Assembly (NCBI RefSeq): GCF_002929845.1
Contig: NZ_PJJS01000054.1
Location: 256,332-320,331 of the forward strand
Length of the DNA stretch: 64,000 nucleotides
Direction of reading: 5' to 3'
Origin: Cryobacterium sp. M96
Lineage (GTDB): Bacteria; Actinomycetota; Actinomycetes; Actinomycetales; Microbacteriaceae
A model generated the notes under the pieces. That model had not been told where the DNA came from and searched no databases. It was given only the letters and a program-made list of their open reading frames with translations. Positions 1 through 8,780 of the stretch are shown one piece after another (within the stretch, counting starts at the first letter, position 1; each line of letters starts with the position of its first letter). Both the position numbers and the translations under genes were made by a program.

Positions 1-831
1 GCTGTCGAATCCGAGCAGCCGGGCTCGCTCGGCACGCAGCCGCGAGATCTCCAGCACGAGGGCGCGGTTGTCGAACTGCCCGCCACGGATGCCCCGGGAC
101 CGTGAGGCGGCCAGCAGCCGTTCCCGCACACCCCGGTTCGTCAGCTGTGCCAAGTAGGGGTGCGAGGTAGCCAGCACCAGAGTGATCACGTAACGGCCGG
201 TCAGGCCGCGCTCGTGGGCGGCCTCGGCCGCGGCGGAGATCTGACCGGGGGTGAGGCCATCCAGCTCGCTCACGTCGTCGAGCACGAGTGCCAGATCGAT
301 GGTGTCGGCGAGCAGGTTCTTCTCGAACCGGGTGGTGACCGTGGAGAGCCGCTTATTGTAGTTACGCAGCCGGGCCTTGTCGTCGTCGCCGAGGCCCGCG
401 CCCGCGAGCGTGAACTCGGTGAAGTACCGCTCGATCAGGTAGCGCTCCTCCGGCTCCAGGTCCAACCGGTCCCGCTGCTCCTGCAGAGCGGCGATCCGGG
501 TGAACAGGCCAGGGTCCAGACGGATGGCGTCCGCGTGCGCCGCGAGGAGCGGGGCCAGTTCCTCCTCGAGGGCGTTGGTGAAGTCGCTGGAGTCCGACGA
601 ACTCCGGTTGAAGAACACCTCGGCCACCCGGGTCAGCAACGGTCCGCTGCGCTCGAGCGGAACCATCGTGTTGTCGAAGGTGGGGGCATCCGCGCTCGCG
701 CAGATCGCCGCAATCTCGGCCAACTGCTCGGACATACCGTCCAGGAACGCCGGCCGGTAGTGCTCCTCCGCAATCAGCGCGAACGGGGGCAGCTCGAACG
801 GAAGCGTGCTGATGCTGGCGAAGGGGTTCAT
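1..831 (-). CDS. M3 family metallopeptidase (oligopeptidase A / Dcp type), N-terminal part
   Basis: This is the first 277 codons of a gene that runs off the left edge. The start is the ATG at 831, weakly preceded by AGGGTGAAGAA. The protein begins MNPFASISTLPFELPPFA and continues with RVAEVFFNRSSSDSS and ARLRNYNKRLSTVTTRFEKN, the all-helical N-terminal half typical of zinc oligopeptidases of family M3. The HEXXH zinc site would lie beyond the window, so catalytic competence cannot be judged. M3 enzymes are usually cytoplasmic and clear short peptides. The gene is divergent from the methyltransferase gene, with 66 bp between the two starts. Confidence 0.85.
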   Translation of the reverse strand, partial: MNPFASISTLPFELPPFALIAEEHYRPAFLDGMSEQLAEIAAICASADAPTFDNTMVPLERSGPLLTRVAEVFFNRSSSDSSDFTNALEEELAPLLAAHADAIRLDPGLFTRIAALQEQRDRLDLEPEERYLIERYFTEFTLAGAGLGDDDKARLRNYNKRLSTVTTRFEKNLLADTIDLALVLDDVSELDGLTPGQISAAAEAAHERGLTGRYVITLVLATSHPYLAQLTNRGVRERLLAASRSRGIRGGQFDNRALVLEISRLRAERARLLGFDS

Positions 832-885
832 TTCTTCACCCTGTCACATCCACATTTCGTCTGTCGGAGTATTCCCCCGCACGCC

Positions 886-897
886 TAGGATCGGTTC
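886..897 (+). promoter_or_regulatory. Probable -10 box of a leaderless promoter
   Basis: TAGGAT at 886-891 lies six bases before the ATG at 898, so transcription would begin at or next to the start codon. No Shine-Dalgarno sequence precedes that ATG. Leaderless messages with TANNNT at this distance are common in actinobacteria. The -35 region is weak (TGTCGG at 862-867, spacer about 18). Confidence 0.5.
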
Positions 898-1731
898 ATG
901 ATCGACGAGCCGGCACGCCCCGAGACCGCGCCCCGGGAGCAGTACACGCACGGGCATCACGAGAGCGTGCTGCGCTCGCATACCTGGCGCACGGTGGCCA
1001 ACTCGGCGGCCTACCTGATCCCACACCTGGATGCCGGGCTGACCCTGCTCGACGTGGGCTGCGGTTCGGGCACGGTCACGGTCGACCTGGCACGCCGGCT
1101 GTATCCCGGTCAGGTCACCGGCATCGATGCGTCGGAGCAGATTGTGCTGCGCGCAGCCGGGCTGGCCTTCGATGAGGGGGTGCGGAACGTGTCGTTCCGG
1201 GTGGGTGACGCCTACGCGCTCGGCTTCGCCGACGCGAGCTTCGACATCGTGCACGCGCACCAGGTGCTCCAGCACCTCGCCAACCCCGTCGCCGCGCTGC
1301 GGGAGTTCCGGCGCGTGCTGAGACCGGGCGGAATCCTCGCCGCCCGCGACGTCGATTCCGGGGGAGTGATGTACTACCCGAAGCTTCAGGGCCTGCAGCT
1401 GTGGGAGAGCGCCTTCCGCGACGTGCAGTACTGGAACGGCGGCGACCCCGACGCCGGGCGCGCTCTCAAAGCCTGGGCGCGCAAGGCCGGGTTCACCGAC
1501 GTGGCGAGTTCGGCATCCCTTTGGTGCTTCGCCTCGGATGTCGAACGCGAGTGGTGGGGGCAATCCTGGGCCGAGCGGGTGATCGAGTCCGACTTCGCGG
1601 CACACGCCATCGAGGTGGGCGCGGCCGACCTCGCCGACCTTCGGATGATGCAAGCCGCATGGCTGCAGTGGGCCGGCGACCCCGATGGCTGGTGCGGTAT
1701 CCCACACGGCGAGATCGTCGCCAGGAAGTAG
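898..1731 (+). CDS. Class I SAM-dependent methyltransferase
   Basis: 277 residues. The SAM-binding motif I, LLDVGCGSGTVT, lies at about residues 50-61, followed by an acidic residue region (GIDASEQIV), GDAYALGFADASFDIVHAHQVLQHL (motifs II-III) and LRPGGILAARDVDSGG. This is the Methyltransf_11/UbiE-like Rossmann fold; the substrate cannot be told from sequence. The C-terminal 110 residues form an extra domain rich in Trp that may hold the substrate. The start at 898 is set by a probable leaderless promoter. The acyl-CoA ligase gene starts 3 bp after the stop, so the two genes are probably co-transcribed and the substrate may be a fatty or aromatic acyl compound (inference). Confidence 0.85.
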   Translation: MIDEPARPETAPREQYTHGHHESVLRSHTWRTVANSAAYLIPHLDAGLTLLDVGCGSGTVTVDLARRLYPGQVTGIDASEQIVLRAAGLAFDEGVRNVSFRVGDAYALGFADASFDIVHAHQVLQHLANPVAALREFRRVLRPGGILAARDVDSGGVMYYPKLQGLQLWESAFRDVQYWNGGDPDAGRALKAWARKAGFTDVASSASLWCFASDVEREWWGQSWAERVIESDFAAHAIEVGAADLADLRMMQAAWLQWAGDPDGWCGIPHGEIVARK

Positions 1732-1734
1732 CCC

Positions 1735-3171
1735 GTGCCGTTCCTCGACCGACTCCAACACTGGGCCCAGGTTCAGCCCGACGCCACCGCCGTCGCGGTC
1801 GGCGCCGACCGAATCAGCTTCGCCGAGCTCCGCGATGCGGCGGCGGCGATCCTGCCCGCGACGCCCCGGATCTCCAGCGTCTGCCTGCCCCACGGCACCG
1901 CGTTCGCCGTTGCCTTCGCCGCGGGCGTCGCCGAAGGCCGCTGCTCTGCGATTCTCAACCCTGACTGGCCGGAGGCGCAGCGCAGGGTGGTCGAGAGCCG
2001 CCTGGCGAGGACCGCAGGGTTGGACGGACGGGTCGCCGCCGGCGCGCCCCTGCTCGGCACGGAGCTGCGCGACGGTCCACCCGACAGGGACTTCCTCTAC
2101 GGGTTCACCTCCGGCACGACCTCCGTACCCAAGGCATTCACGCGCAGCCGAGCCTCCTGGCAGCGCTCGTTCGCGCTGGGCACCGAGTTCTTCGGCCTGA
2201 CTCGGCACGACCGCACACTGGCGCCCGGCCCGCTCTCTGCCAGCCTCAGCCTCTACGCTTTCGCCGAATCGCTGCACACCGGCTCCGCCTTCTTCGCTCT
2301 GCACCGCTTCTCCGCCGCCGCCGCTGTCGCCTGTGTCACTGTCGAGCAGATCACCCGGATCGTGGCGGCGCCGACCGTGCTGCGTGTGATCGCCGCGCAC
2401 GCGCTGTCCGTCGGCACGGACGGCAGGCCCCCCACCGGCAGGGGGCTCACCGGCATCGTGAGTGCGGGGGCCAAACTCGACCCGGGAACCCTGTCGATGC
2501 TGCGCCTCTGGGCGCCGGACGCCAGCGTGTTCGAGTACTACGGGGCGGCCGAACTGAGCTTCGTGACGGCATCCGTGCTGCGTCCCGGCGAGGTGTCGCC
2601 GATCTCGGCGACCGCCGTCGGGCGGGCTCTGCCCGGCGTGGAGGTGCGCATCCAGGACGACGCGGGACGCGCCCTGCCGACCGGCACCCCGGGCACCATC
2701 TTCGTGCGCAGCCTTCTGGTGGGCGGCGGGTACGCCTGGGGCGACGACGGCGAGGCGTTCCGCCGCGAGGTCGACTGGTGCACGGTCGGCGACATCGGCT
2801 TCCTCGACCCGGCGGCCGTGCTGCACCACCTCGGCCGCCGCGCCGACCTCATCGTCACGTCCGGGCACAACGTCTACCCGCAGCAGGTCGAAGCGGCTTT
2901 GCGCGGCCTTCCCGGCGTGGAGGCGGCCGTCGTCACCGGTCTGCCGGACCCCGTTCGCGGGACCCGCGTGGTGGCCGCCGTGATCGCGGGCTCCGAGACG
3001 GATGCCGCGCGCATCCGGTCATACGTCGCGGCTCTGCTCGCCGCGCCCCACCGGCCCCGCGCCTACTACGCCCTGGCGGAACTGCCGCTCACCTCGGCCG
3101 GTAAACTCAGCCGGGTGATGCTGCGCCGCTGGATCGAGGAAGGTGACCGTCGTGTGCGCCCGCTCCGCTGA
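1735..3171 (+). CDS. AMP-dependent acyl-CoA synthetase / ligase
   Basis: 478 residues from a GTG at 1735. ANL-superfamily motifs are in order: the P-loop GFTSGTTSVPK from residue 123, YYGAAELSF (motif A5), GDIGFLDPAAVLHHLGRRAD (A7-A8 hinge), IVTSGHNVYPQQVE, and the C-terminal LTSAGKLSR with the adenylation lysine at residue 457. The enzyme should activate a carboxylic acid as acyl-AMP and transfer it to CoA. It is shorter than the usual 500-560 residues because the N-terminal region is reduced. The thiolase gene overlaps its end by 29 bp, pointing to translational coupling and one pathway. The acid substrate is unknown. Confidence 0.88.
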   Translation: MPFLDRLQHWAQVQPDATAVAVGADRISFAELRDAAAAILPATPRISSVCLPHGTAFAVAFAAGVAEGRCSAILNPDWPEAQRRVVESRLARTAGLDGRVAAGAPLLGTELRDGPPDRDFLYGFTSGTTSVPKAFTRSRASWQRSFALGTEFFGLTRHDRTLAPGPLSASLSLYAFAESLHTGSAFFALHRFSAAAAVACVTVEQITRIVAAPTVLRVIAAHALSVGTDGRPPTGRGLTGIVSAGAKLDPGTLSMLRLWAPDASVFEYYGAAELSFVTASVLRPGEVSPISATAVGRALPGVEVRIQDDAGRALPTGTPGTIFVRSLLVGGGYAWGDDGEAFRREVDWCTVGDIGFLDPAAVLHHLGRRADLIVTSGHNVYPQQVEAALRGLPGVEAAVVTGLPDPVRGTRVVAAVIAGSETDAARIRSYVAALLAAPHRPRAYYALAELPLTSAGKLSRVMLRRWIEEGDRRVRPLR

Positions 3172-4456
3172 CCCAATCCGGCCGGACGCGGTCGGTGCCG
3201 ACGGCTCCGCTGCTCCCAGCGCCGACACCGTCGATTCGCACGCCGGCCCGCCAACCGACGATGCCCGGGAACCCGTGATCGTTCTTGCCCGCCGCACCGC
3301 CTTCGGCCGCCGCAACGGGGTGTTCGCGCACACCCGTGCCGAAGACCTGCTGGCCCCCGTGCTGAACGCCGTGGTGTCCGGCGGCGGGGTGTCCCCGGCT
3401 GCCATCGACGACGTCATCATCGGCAACGCGGCGGGCGGCGGCGGCAATGTTGCCCGCCTCGCCGCGCTGACGGCCGGTCTGCCGGATTCCGTCCCTGGCC
3501 TCACGATCGACCGGCAGTGCGGCTCCGGCCTTGAGGCCATCGTGCTGGCCTGCCGGTTGGTTGCCGCCGGCGCCGGCGACCTCTACCTTGCCGGGGGAGT
3601 CGAGAGTTGCAGCACGGCCCCGCTGCGTGCGCACCGGCTCACCTCGAGCGCCGGGCAGCCGGACTTCTTCGATCGCGTGCGTTTCGCCCCCGATTCGATC
3701 GGCGACCCCGACATGGGCGTCGCCGCCGAGAACGTGGCCGACCGCTACGGCATCTCCCGGCAGCGGCAGGATGCCTTCGCCCTCCGCAGTCACCGGCTGG
3801 CCGCCACGGCTGCCGCCGTGCCAGCCCCCGAGATCGTGCCGCTGCCGACAGAGACCGGCCCGGTTTTCGTCGACGAGGGTCCCCGCCCGGGTCTGACTGA
3901 GGCCCTGCTGGCCCGGTTCGCGCCGGTCTTCCGGCCGGGAGGAACGGTCACCGCCGGCAACTCCTGCGCGGATGCCGATGGCGCCGTCGTGGTCCTGGTC
4001 ACCAGCCGCCGGCGGGCACGCGAACTCGGACTGACCGGCTGGTTATCCTTCGTCGACGCCGCGGTCACCGGCACGGACCCGAACTTCCTCGGCATCGCCG
4101 GCGCCGAGGCCGCGCGCCTCGTGCTGCTCCGGCAGGGCCTGACCGGGGCCGACCTGGCTCGGATCGAGTTCAACGAGGCGTTCGCGGCGCAGGTGCTCGC
4201 ATCCCTCGATCTGCTCGGCGTTGCGGAGGAGCACGCCAACCGCGAGGGCGGAGCGCTGGCCCTCGGGCATCCGTTCGGCGCCAGCGGAGCCCTGCTGGTA
4301 CTGAGGCTGCTGCAGCAGTGTCGCGCCGCGGCAACGCCGGGGGACGCCGCCCTCGCGGCGGTCAGCATCGCCGGCGGCCTGGGGGTAGCCGCCCTGTTCC
4401 GCTGGGAGCAGTCCCTGTCATCGGAGGCAGCAGGCGTCGAACGACTCTCACGCTGA
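3143..4456 (+). CDS. Thiolase-family protein lacking the second catalytic cysteine
   Basis: 437 residues from a GTG at 3143. The thiolase fold is complete. The nucleophile region TIDRQCGSGLEA has Cys126, EFNEAFAAQVL is present, and the catalytic histidine is His376 in ALALGHPFGASGA. The usual C-terminal CxGGG motif that carries the general-base cysteine reads VSIAGGLG instead, with Ser408 in the cysteine position. The first 45 residues are a Pro/Ala/Asp-rich extension not typical of the family. Without that cysteine, reversible Claisen condensation should be impaired, so the protein may catalyse a different acyl transfer. It is the third gene of the methyltransferase-ligase-thiolase set. Frame and fold are sure; activity is not. 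Confidence 0.82.
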   Translation: MTVVCARSADPIRPDAVGADGSAAPSADTVDSHAGPPTDDAREPVIVLARRTAFGRRNGVFAHTRAEDLLAPVLNAVVSGGGVSPAAIDDVIIGNAAGGGGNVARLAALTAGLPDSVPGLTIDRQCGSGLEAIVLACRLVAAGAGDLYLAGGVESCSTAPLRAHRLTSSAGQPDFFDRVRFAPDSIGDPDMGVAAENVADRYGISRQRQDAFALRSHRLAATAAAVPAPEIVPLPTETGPVFVDEGPRPGLTEALLARFAPVFRPGGTVTAGNSCADADGAVVVLVTSRRRARELGLTGWLSFVDAAVTGTDPNFLGIAGAEAARLVLLRQGLTGADLARIEFNEAFAAQVLASLDLLGVAEEHANREGGALALGHPFGASGALLVLRLLQQCRAAATPGDAALAAVSIAGGLGVAALFRWEQSLSSEAAGVERLSR

Positions 4457-4515
4457 CGCACGACCACGGGGTGCGGAGCGGCCCCGCGGAGTACCGGAAT
4501 GCCGGTCAGCAGAGG

Positions 4516-4782
4516 TTAGATCCAGTCGTCTTCGTCGTCGAGCACGATCGACGGCTGCGTGATCGTGGCACTGTCCTCGCCCGGGTCATAGCGGATGATC
4601 GTGCCGTCGTCGAGCTCGAGCACGGGGTTGCCCTCGAGCCAGGTCAGTGTCCAGCGCCAGGCGCTGGAGTCCTCCGCCAGCGCGGTGAGGTCCTCTTCGA
4701 CCGCACGGATGGCGATTTCCACCACATGAGGCAGCCCGGCCGGCGCCGGGTGACCCAGAGGCCAGCGGGTTCCCATCTTCAC
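4516..4782 (-). CDS. Conserved small hypothetical protein
   Basis: 88 residues from a GTG at 4782 (an in-frame ATG lies two codons on). The GTG directly abuts the TAA of the upstream GNAT gene, so the two are probably co-translated. The protein is acidic, especially at its end (VLDDEDDWI), and has a beta-rich centre (WRWTLTWLEGNPVLELDDG). No signal peptide or membrane segment is seen and no family is recognised. It is the last gene of a valS-GNAT-small gene string and faces the thiolase gene tail to tail across 59 bp. Confidence 0.6.
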   Translation of the reverse strand: MKMGTRWPLGHPAPAGLPHVVEIAIRAVEEDLTALAEDSSAWRWTLTWLEGNPVLELDDGTIIRYDPGEDSATITQPSIVLDDEDDWI

Positions 4783-5229
4783 TTACAGCTCGATCTCGTA
4801 GGTGACCCAGTCCGTGCGGGTGGCCACATCGTCGTACAGGCGCTGCGCGGTCTCGTTGTCGGCGGCGGTCAGCCACTGCACGGTCGTGAGACGGTCCGCC
4901 GCGGCGCACTCCTTGGCGAACTCGATCAGGGCCCGGCCGACGCCCGTGCTGCGGGAGTCCGGCGACACGAACAGGTCGTCCAGGAACAGTCCGCGAGTGG
5001 CGGTCAGGGTGCTCGGGACCTCGCGGTAATGGGCGAAGCCGACGAACTCGCCGTCCTCGTCGACAGCCACGGCACCGGCGAGAGACTCGTTCTTGTCGAT
5101 GATCCAGCTCCAGACCTGGAGCGCTTTCTGATCAGTCAGTTCGCTCTTGTAGAACTCGCTGTAGCCCTCGAAGAGTCCCAGCCATGAGAAGAAGTCCTTG
5201 TCGCCGAGCGCGCGTACCTTGATTGACAT
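4783..5229 (-). CDS. GNAT family N-acetyltransferase
   Basis: 148 residues from the ATG at 5229, which has a good ribosome site (AGGAG, six bases upstream). The acetyl-CoA binding motif A reads LDDLFVSPDSRSTGVGRALI at about residues 87-106, followed by the motif B region TAADNETAQRLYDD. The fold should transfer an acetyl group from acetyl-CoA to an amine; the acceptor is unknown. The gene begins 9 bp after the valS stop, so it is probably transcribed with valS. Single-domain GNAT proteins of this size often acetylate small amines or protein N-termini, but nothing here decides between them. Confidence 0.85.
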   Translation of the reverse strand: MSIKVRALGDKDFFSWLGLFEGYSEFYKSELTDQKALQVWSWIIDKNESLAGAVAVDEDGEFVGFAHYREVPSTLTATRGLFLDDLFVSPDSRSTGVGRALIEFAKECAAADRLTTVQWLTAADNETAQRLYDDVATRTDWVTYEIEL

Positions 5230-5238
5230 TCGGTTCTC

Positions 5239-7821
5239 CTAGTTCTCCAGCACCGTGGCGAGCACGATGTCAGTGACAGCCAATTCGCTGCCCTCAATAA
5301 AAACCAACTCCGAGATGCGGCCAACGGCCCTCAGATCGGCTGCAGCCTGCCTGAGCAGGGCAATCTCTGCAGCCGTACCGCTAATTACAGCAGAAACAAC
5401 GGCGGATTTCTGGGATGCCTTGGCATCCGTTTTCGCGCGGCGGATGCCGGTCAGCGCCCGGCTGCACAGGTCCAGCAGGGCCACGTTGCCGCCCTGCCCT
5501 CCGCCGAGCTCGGTCTGAACGGGCCAGGGGGTACGGTGGATGGACCCCTCGTTGGACCAGGACCAGGCTTCCTCGGTCGCGAACGGCACGAACGGGGCGA
5601 AGAGGCGCAGCTGGGTGGCCAGGGCGGTGCGCAGGGCGGCGACGGCCGAAGCCTGGCCGGCTCCCGCTTCGCCGTACGCGCGCTCTTTGACCAGTTCGAG
5701 GTAGTCGTCGCAGAACGTCCAGAAGAAGCTCTCGGTGAGTTCCAGCGCACGTGCGTGGTCGTAGCCCTCGATCGCGGCGGTGGCGTGGCCGACGACGACG
5801 CTGAGCCGAGCGAGCATGCTCTGGTCGAGCGGCTCGGTCACGGGGGCGTCGGCGGCGCCGTCGAAGGCAAGGATGAACTTTGACGCGTTCAGGATCTTGA
5901 TCGCCAGGCGACGGCCGATTTTGATCTGGGTCGGGTTCTTGGGGTCGAAGGCCGCGTCGGTGCCGAGGCGCGACGACGCGGCCCAGTAGCGCACGGCATC
6001 CGAACCGTGCTGCTCGAGCATGTCTGCCGGGGTGACCACATTGCCCTTGGACTTGGACATCTTCTTACGGTCGGGGTCGACGATGAAGCCGGACAGGGCT
6101 GCGTGCTGCCACGGCGAGACGCCGTGTTCCAGCTCGGAGCGCAGCAGGGTGGAGAACAGCCAGGTGCGGATGATGTCCTGGCCCTGCGGGCGCAGCGAGT
6201 ACGGGTAGACGAGATCGAACAGTGCGGGGTCGCGCTCCCAGCCGCCCGCCAGCTGCGGGGTCAGGGAGGAGGTCGCCCAGGTGTCCATCACGTCGACCTC
6301 GCCGACGAAGCCGTTCGCCTGGCCGCGCTGCTCGGCGGCAAAGCCCGGGGCGGTGTCGGAGGACGGGTCGACCGGGAGCGTCTCGCGGGTGGCGACGATG
6401 GGCTGGTCGAAGAGCGGGTTCGCGTCGGCATCCAGCGGGTACCAGATCGGCAGCGGAACGCCGAAGAAGCGCTGGCGGGAGACGAGCCAGTCGCCGGTGA
6501 GGCCGTTGACCCAGTTCTCGTAGCGCACACGCATGAACTCCGGGTGCCACTGCAGGTCGGTACCGTGCGTGAACAGGCGGGCGCGCAGCTCCTCGTCCCG
6601 AGCGCCGTTGCGGATATACCACTGACGGGTCGACACGATCTCGAGCGGTTTGTCGCCCTTCTCGAAGAACTTGACCGGGTGCACGATCGCGCGGGGCTCG
6701 CCGATCAGGTCGCCGCCGATGCGGAGCAAGTCGACCACGGCTGCCTTGGCGGAGAAGACGGTCTTGCCGGCCAGCTGCGCGTACGCGGCCTGTCCGGCCT
6801 CGCTTGTGATCGCCTCGGGCGCCTCGGCGATGATGCGGCCGTCAAAGCCCATGATGGCGCGGTTCGGAAGGTCGAGTTCACGCCACCAGATCACATCGGT
6901 GACGTCGCCGAACGTGCAGATCATGGCGATGCCACTGCCCTTGTCCTTCTGCGCGAGGTGGTGGGCCAGGATCGGCACTTCCACGTCGAAGAGGGGGGTG
7001 CGCACGGTCGTGCCGAACAGCGCCTGGTAGCGCTCATCGTCCGGATGCGCCACGAGCGCGACACAGGCCGGCAGCAGTTCCGGGCGGGTGGTCTCGATCT
7101 CGATGGCGCCGCCATCGGGCTTGGCGAAGGCGACCCGGTGGTAGAACGCCGGCATCTCCTTGTCTTCGAGCTCGGCCTGGGCGACCGCGGTGCGGAAGGT
7201 GACGTCCCAGAGGGTGGGGGCCATGGCCTGGTAGGCCTCACCGCGCTCGACGTTACCGATGAAGGCGGACTGGGAGGTGACCAGGGAGTCATTGCCGATC
7301 GTGCGGTAGGTCTGGGCCCAGTCGACGCTCAGGCCCAGCATGCGCCAAACGGCCTCGAACTGCTTCTCGTCCTCGATGGTGAGGCGCTCGCACAGCTCGA
7401 TGAAGTTGCGGCGGCTGATCGGCAGCTGGTCGGCGGCTTTGGTGCTTTTGCCGTCTCCGCCCTCGAACGGGGCGGTGAACTCGGTGGCGTAGGGCAGCGA
7501 CGGATCGCAGCGCACGCCGTAGTAGTTTTGCACGCGCCGCTCGGTGGGCAGGCCGTTGTCGTCCCAGCCCATCGGGTAGAAGACGCTCTTGCCGCGCATC
7601 CGCTGGAAGCGGGCGATGACATCCGTGTGGGTGTAAGAGAAGACGTGGCCGATGTGCAGGGAGCCGGAAGCGGTCGGCGGCGGGGTATCGATGGAGAAGA
7701 TACGCTCCCGCGTGGCCGAGTCACGGTCGAAACGGTAGGTGCCGGCCTCTTCCCACGAGCCGCCCCACTTGGTTTCGAGGCCTTCAAGGGCCGGTTTTTC
7801 CGGAACGTTGGCGGCGGTCAT
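5239..7821 (-). CDS. valS: Valine--tRNA ligase
   Basis: 860 residues from the ATG at 7821, chosen because GGAG precedes it by four bases; an upstream in-frame start at 7848 has no such site. The class I signatures are HIGH at residues 56-59 (ASGSLHIGHVF) and KMSKS at 587-591 (DRKKMSKSKGN). The ValS hallmark GWDDNGLPTERRVQNYYGV lies between them, together with the inserted editing domain. The enzyme charges tRNA-Val with valine and hydrolyses mischarged Thr-tRNA. It heads a string with the GNAT and small hypothetical genes, and is divergent from the cation transporter gene. No T-box was seen in front of it. Confidence 0.97.
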   Translation of the reverse strand: MTAANVPEKPALEGLETKWGGSWEEAGTYRFDRDSATRERIFSIDTPPPTASGSLHIGHVFSYTHTDVIARFQRMRGKSVFYPMGWDDNGLPTERRVQNYYGVRCDPSLPYATEFTAPFEGGDGKSTKAADQLPISRRNFIELCERLTIEDEKQFEAVWRMLGLSVDWAQTYRTIGNDSLVTSQSAFIGNVERGEAYQAMAPTLWDVTFRTAVAQAELEDKEMPAFYHRVAFAKPDGGAIEIETTRPELLPACVALVAHPDDERYQALFGTTVRTPLFDVEVPILAHHLAQKDKGSGIAMICTFGDVTDVIWWRELDLPNRAIMGFDGRIIAEAPEAITSEAGQAAYAQLAGKTVFSAKAAVVDLLRIGGDLIGEPRAIVHPVKFFEKGDKPLEIVSTRQWYIRNGARDEELRARLFTHGTDLQWHPEFMRVRYENWVNGLTGDWLVSRQRFFGVPLPIWYPLDADANPLFDQPIVATRETLPVDPSSDTAPGFAAEQRGQANGFVGEVDVMDTWATSSLTPQLAGGWERDPALFDLVYPYSLRPQGQDIIRTWLFSTLLRSELEHGVSPWQHAALSGFIVDPDRKKMSKSKGNVVTPADMLEQHGSDAVRYWAASSRLGTDAAFDPKNPTQIKIGRRLAIKILNASKFILAFDGAADAPVTEPLDQSMLARLSVVVGHATAAIEGYDHARALELTESFFWTFCDDYLELVKERAYGEAGAGQASAVAALRTALATQLRLFAPFVPFATEEAWSWSNEGSIHRTPWPVQTELGGGQGGNVALLDLCSRALTGIRRAKTDAKASQKSAVVSAVISGTAAEIALLRQAAADLRAVGRISELVFIEGSELAVTDIVLATVLEN

Positions 7822-8003
7822 GTTTCTCCGATTCGATCTGTGCGGCACCGTGTCGTTGGTGAAGTGCCTGAGTATTGGGCCTTATCCAACTTACCGGATG
7901 CCCCGTCGTCCGCCGACTCCGGCCGTCACCAGGCTGCCGGAGCGCCTGCAGCGCCCGGCCGGGCCTCGCCGTGAGTGGCAGGATTGGAGCGGGAAGGGGT
8001 GCC

Positions 8004-8642
8004 ATGGATGACCCGGGAACACTGTCCGAGGCCCGTCGCACGGTGCTGCGCCGCACGGTGCGCTGGATCGTGGGTTTCACGATCGGCTACAACGTGCTCG
8101 AGGCCGTCGCCTCGATCGTGGCGGGCGCCGCGGCATCCTCGACCGCCCTGATCGCCTTCGGCCTGGACTCCGTCATCGAGGTGCTCTCCGCCGCGGTCAT
8201 CGCGTGGCAGTTCTCCCGTCGCGATCCTGAGCGCTGGCAGAAACCGGCCCTCCGCGCCATCGCGATCGCGTTCTTCACCCTCGCCGGGTACGTGATCCTG
8301 GCCGCCGGCCTGAGCTTCGCCGGGGTTGTCGAGGCGGCGCCCAGCCCGCTGGGCATCGTCATCGCGTGCCTCAGCCTCGTGATCATGCCCGGGGTGGCAG
8401 GCGTGGAGCGCCGGACCGGCGCGGAGCTCGGCAGTGCCAGCGTGATCGCCGACGCCCGGCAGCTGCTGCTCTGCGCGTGGCTGTCCGGGTCGATGCTGCT
8501 CGGGTTGGCGGCCAACGCGCTCCTCGGCTGGGCCTGGGCGGACTCGCTCGCCGCCCTCGTGATCGCCGGGTTCGCGATCAAGGAGGGCATCGAGGCATGG
8601 CGCGGCGAGGTAGAGCCGCCGGTGGTGCTGCACGTCAACTAA
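8004..8642 (+). CDS. Cation transporter, CDF-like membrane protein
   Basis: 212 residues from the ATG at 8004, preceded by GGGAAGGGG. The open frame extends further upstream but that part has no membrane or family character. About five or six hydrophobic helices are visible, with FGLDSVIEVLSAAVIAWQF (about residues 49-67) resembling the helix II metal-site region of cation diffusion facilitators, and a second polar pair VIADARQLLLCA. The C-terminal cytoplasmic metal-sensing domain of classical CDF proteins is missing, so the protein is short. The likely role is efflux of a divalent metal across the cytoplasmic membrane; the metal is unknown. Repeat copy 1 begins 35 bp after its stop. Confidence 0.72.
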   Translation: MDDPGTLSEARRTVLRRTVRWIVGFTIGYNVLEAVASIVAGAAASSTALIAFGLDSVIEVLSAAVIAWQFSRRDPERWQKPALRAIAIAFFTLAGYVILAAGLSFAGVVEAAPSPLGIVIACLSLVIMPGVAGVERRTGAELGSASVIADARQLLLCAWLSGSMLLGLAANALLGWAWADSLAALVIAGFAIKEGIEAWRGEVEPPVVLHVN

Positions 8643-8665
8643 AAGGGTGAGCCCCCGTATCAGGC

Positions 8666-8764
8666 GGTGGTCTAACCAATTCGACGGAGATTTTGCTCTG
8701 GGAGCCGGTTCTCGGGTTTTAAACAAGGCGTTTCGGGCAAAATCTCCGTCGAATTCGTTCGGTA
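8666..8764. repeat. Dispersed inverted repeat, copy 1 (forward)
   Basis: A perfect 19-bp inverted repeat: left arm 8678-8696 (AATTCGACGGAGATTTTGC) and right arm 8737-8755, separated by 40 bases. The centre contains GAGCCGGTTCTCGGG and GGCGTTTCGGGC, also found in copy 3 and, reverse-complemented, in copy 2. Left of the arm the flank GGTCTAACC resembles the GGTGTCGAAC extension of the other copies. It lies between the convergent cation transporter and ABC ATPase genes. As RNA it would fold into a long hairpin and could end transcripts from both sides. Confidence 0.85.
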
Positions 8765-8780
8765 CGGAGTTGCTCGAGGG

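Noticed and set aside
844..2868. A 674-codon open frame on the minus strand
   Set aside because: It is antisense to the methyltransferase and ligase genes, has no family motif, and results from high GC at third positions.
4516..5229. GNAT gene plus small gene as a toxin-antitoxin pair
   Set aside because: The small acidic protein has no ribbon-helix-helix or other DNA-binding motif, and the pair continues the valS transcript.
6007..7974. A 655-codon open frame on the plus strand
   Set aside because: It mirrors valS, whose motifs are unambiguous on the minus strand.
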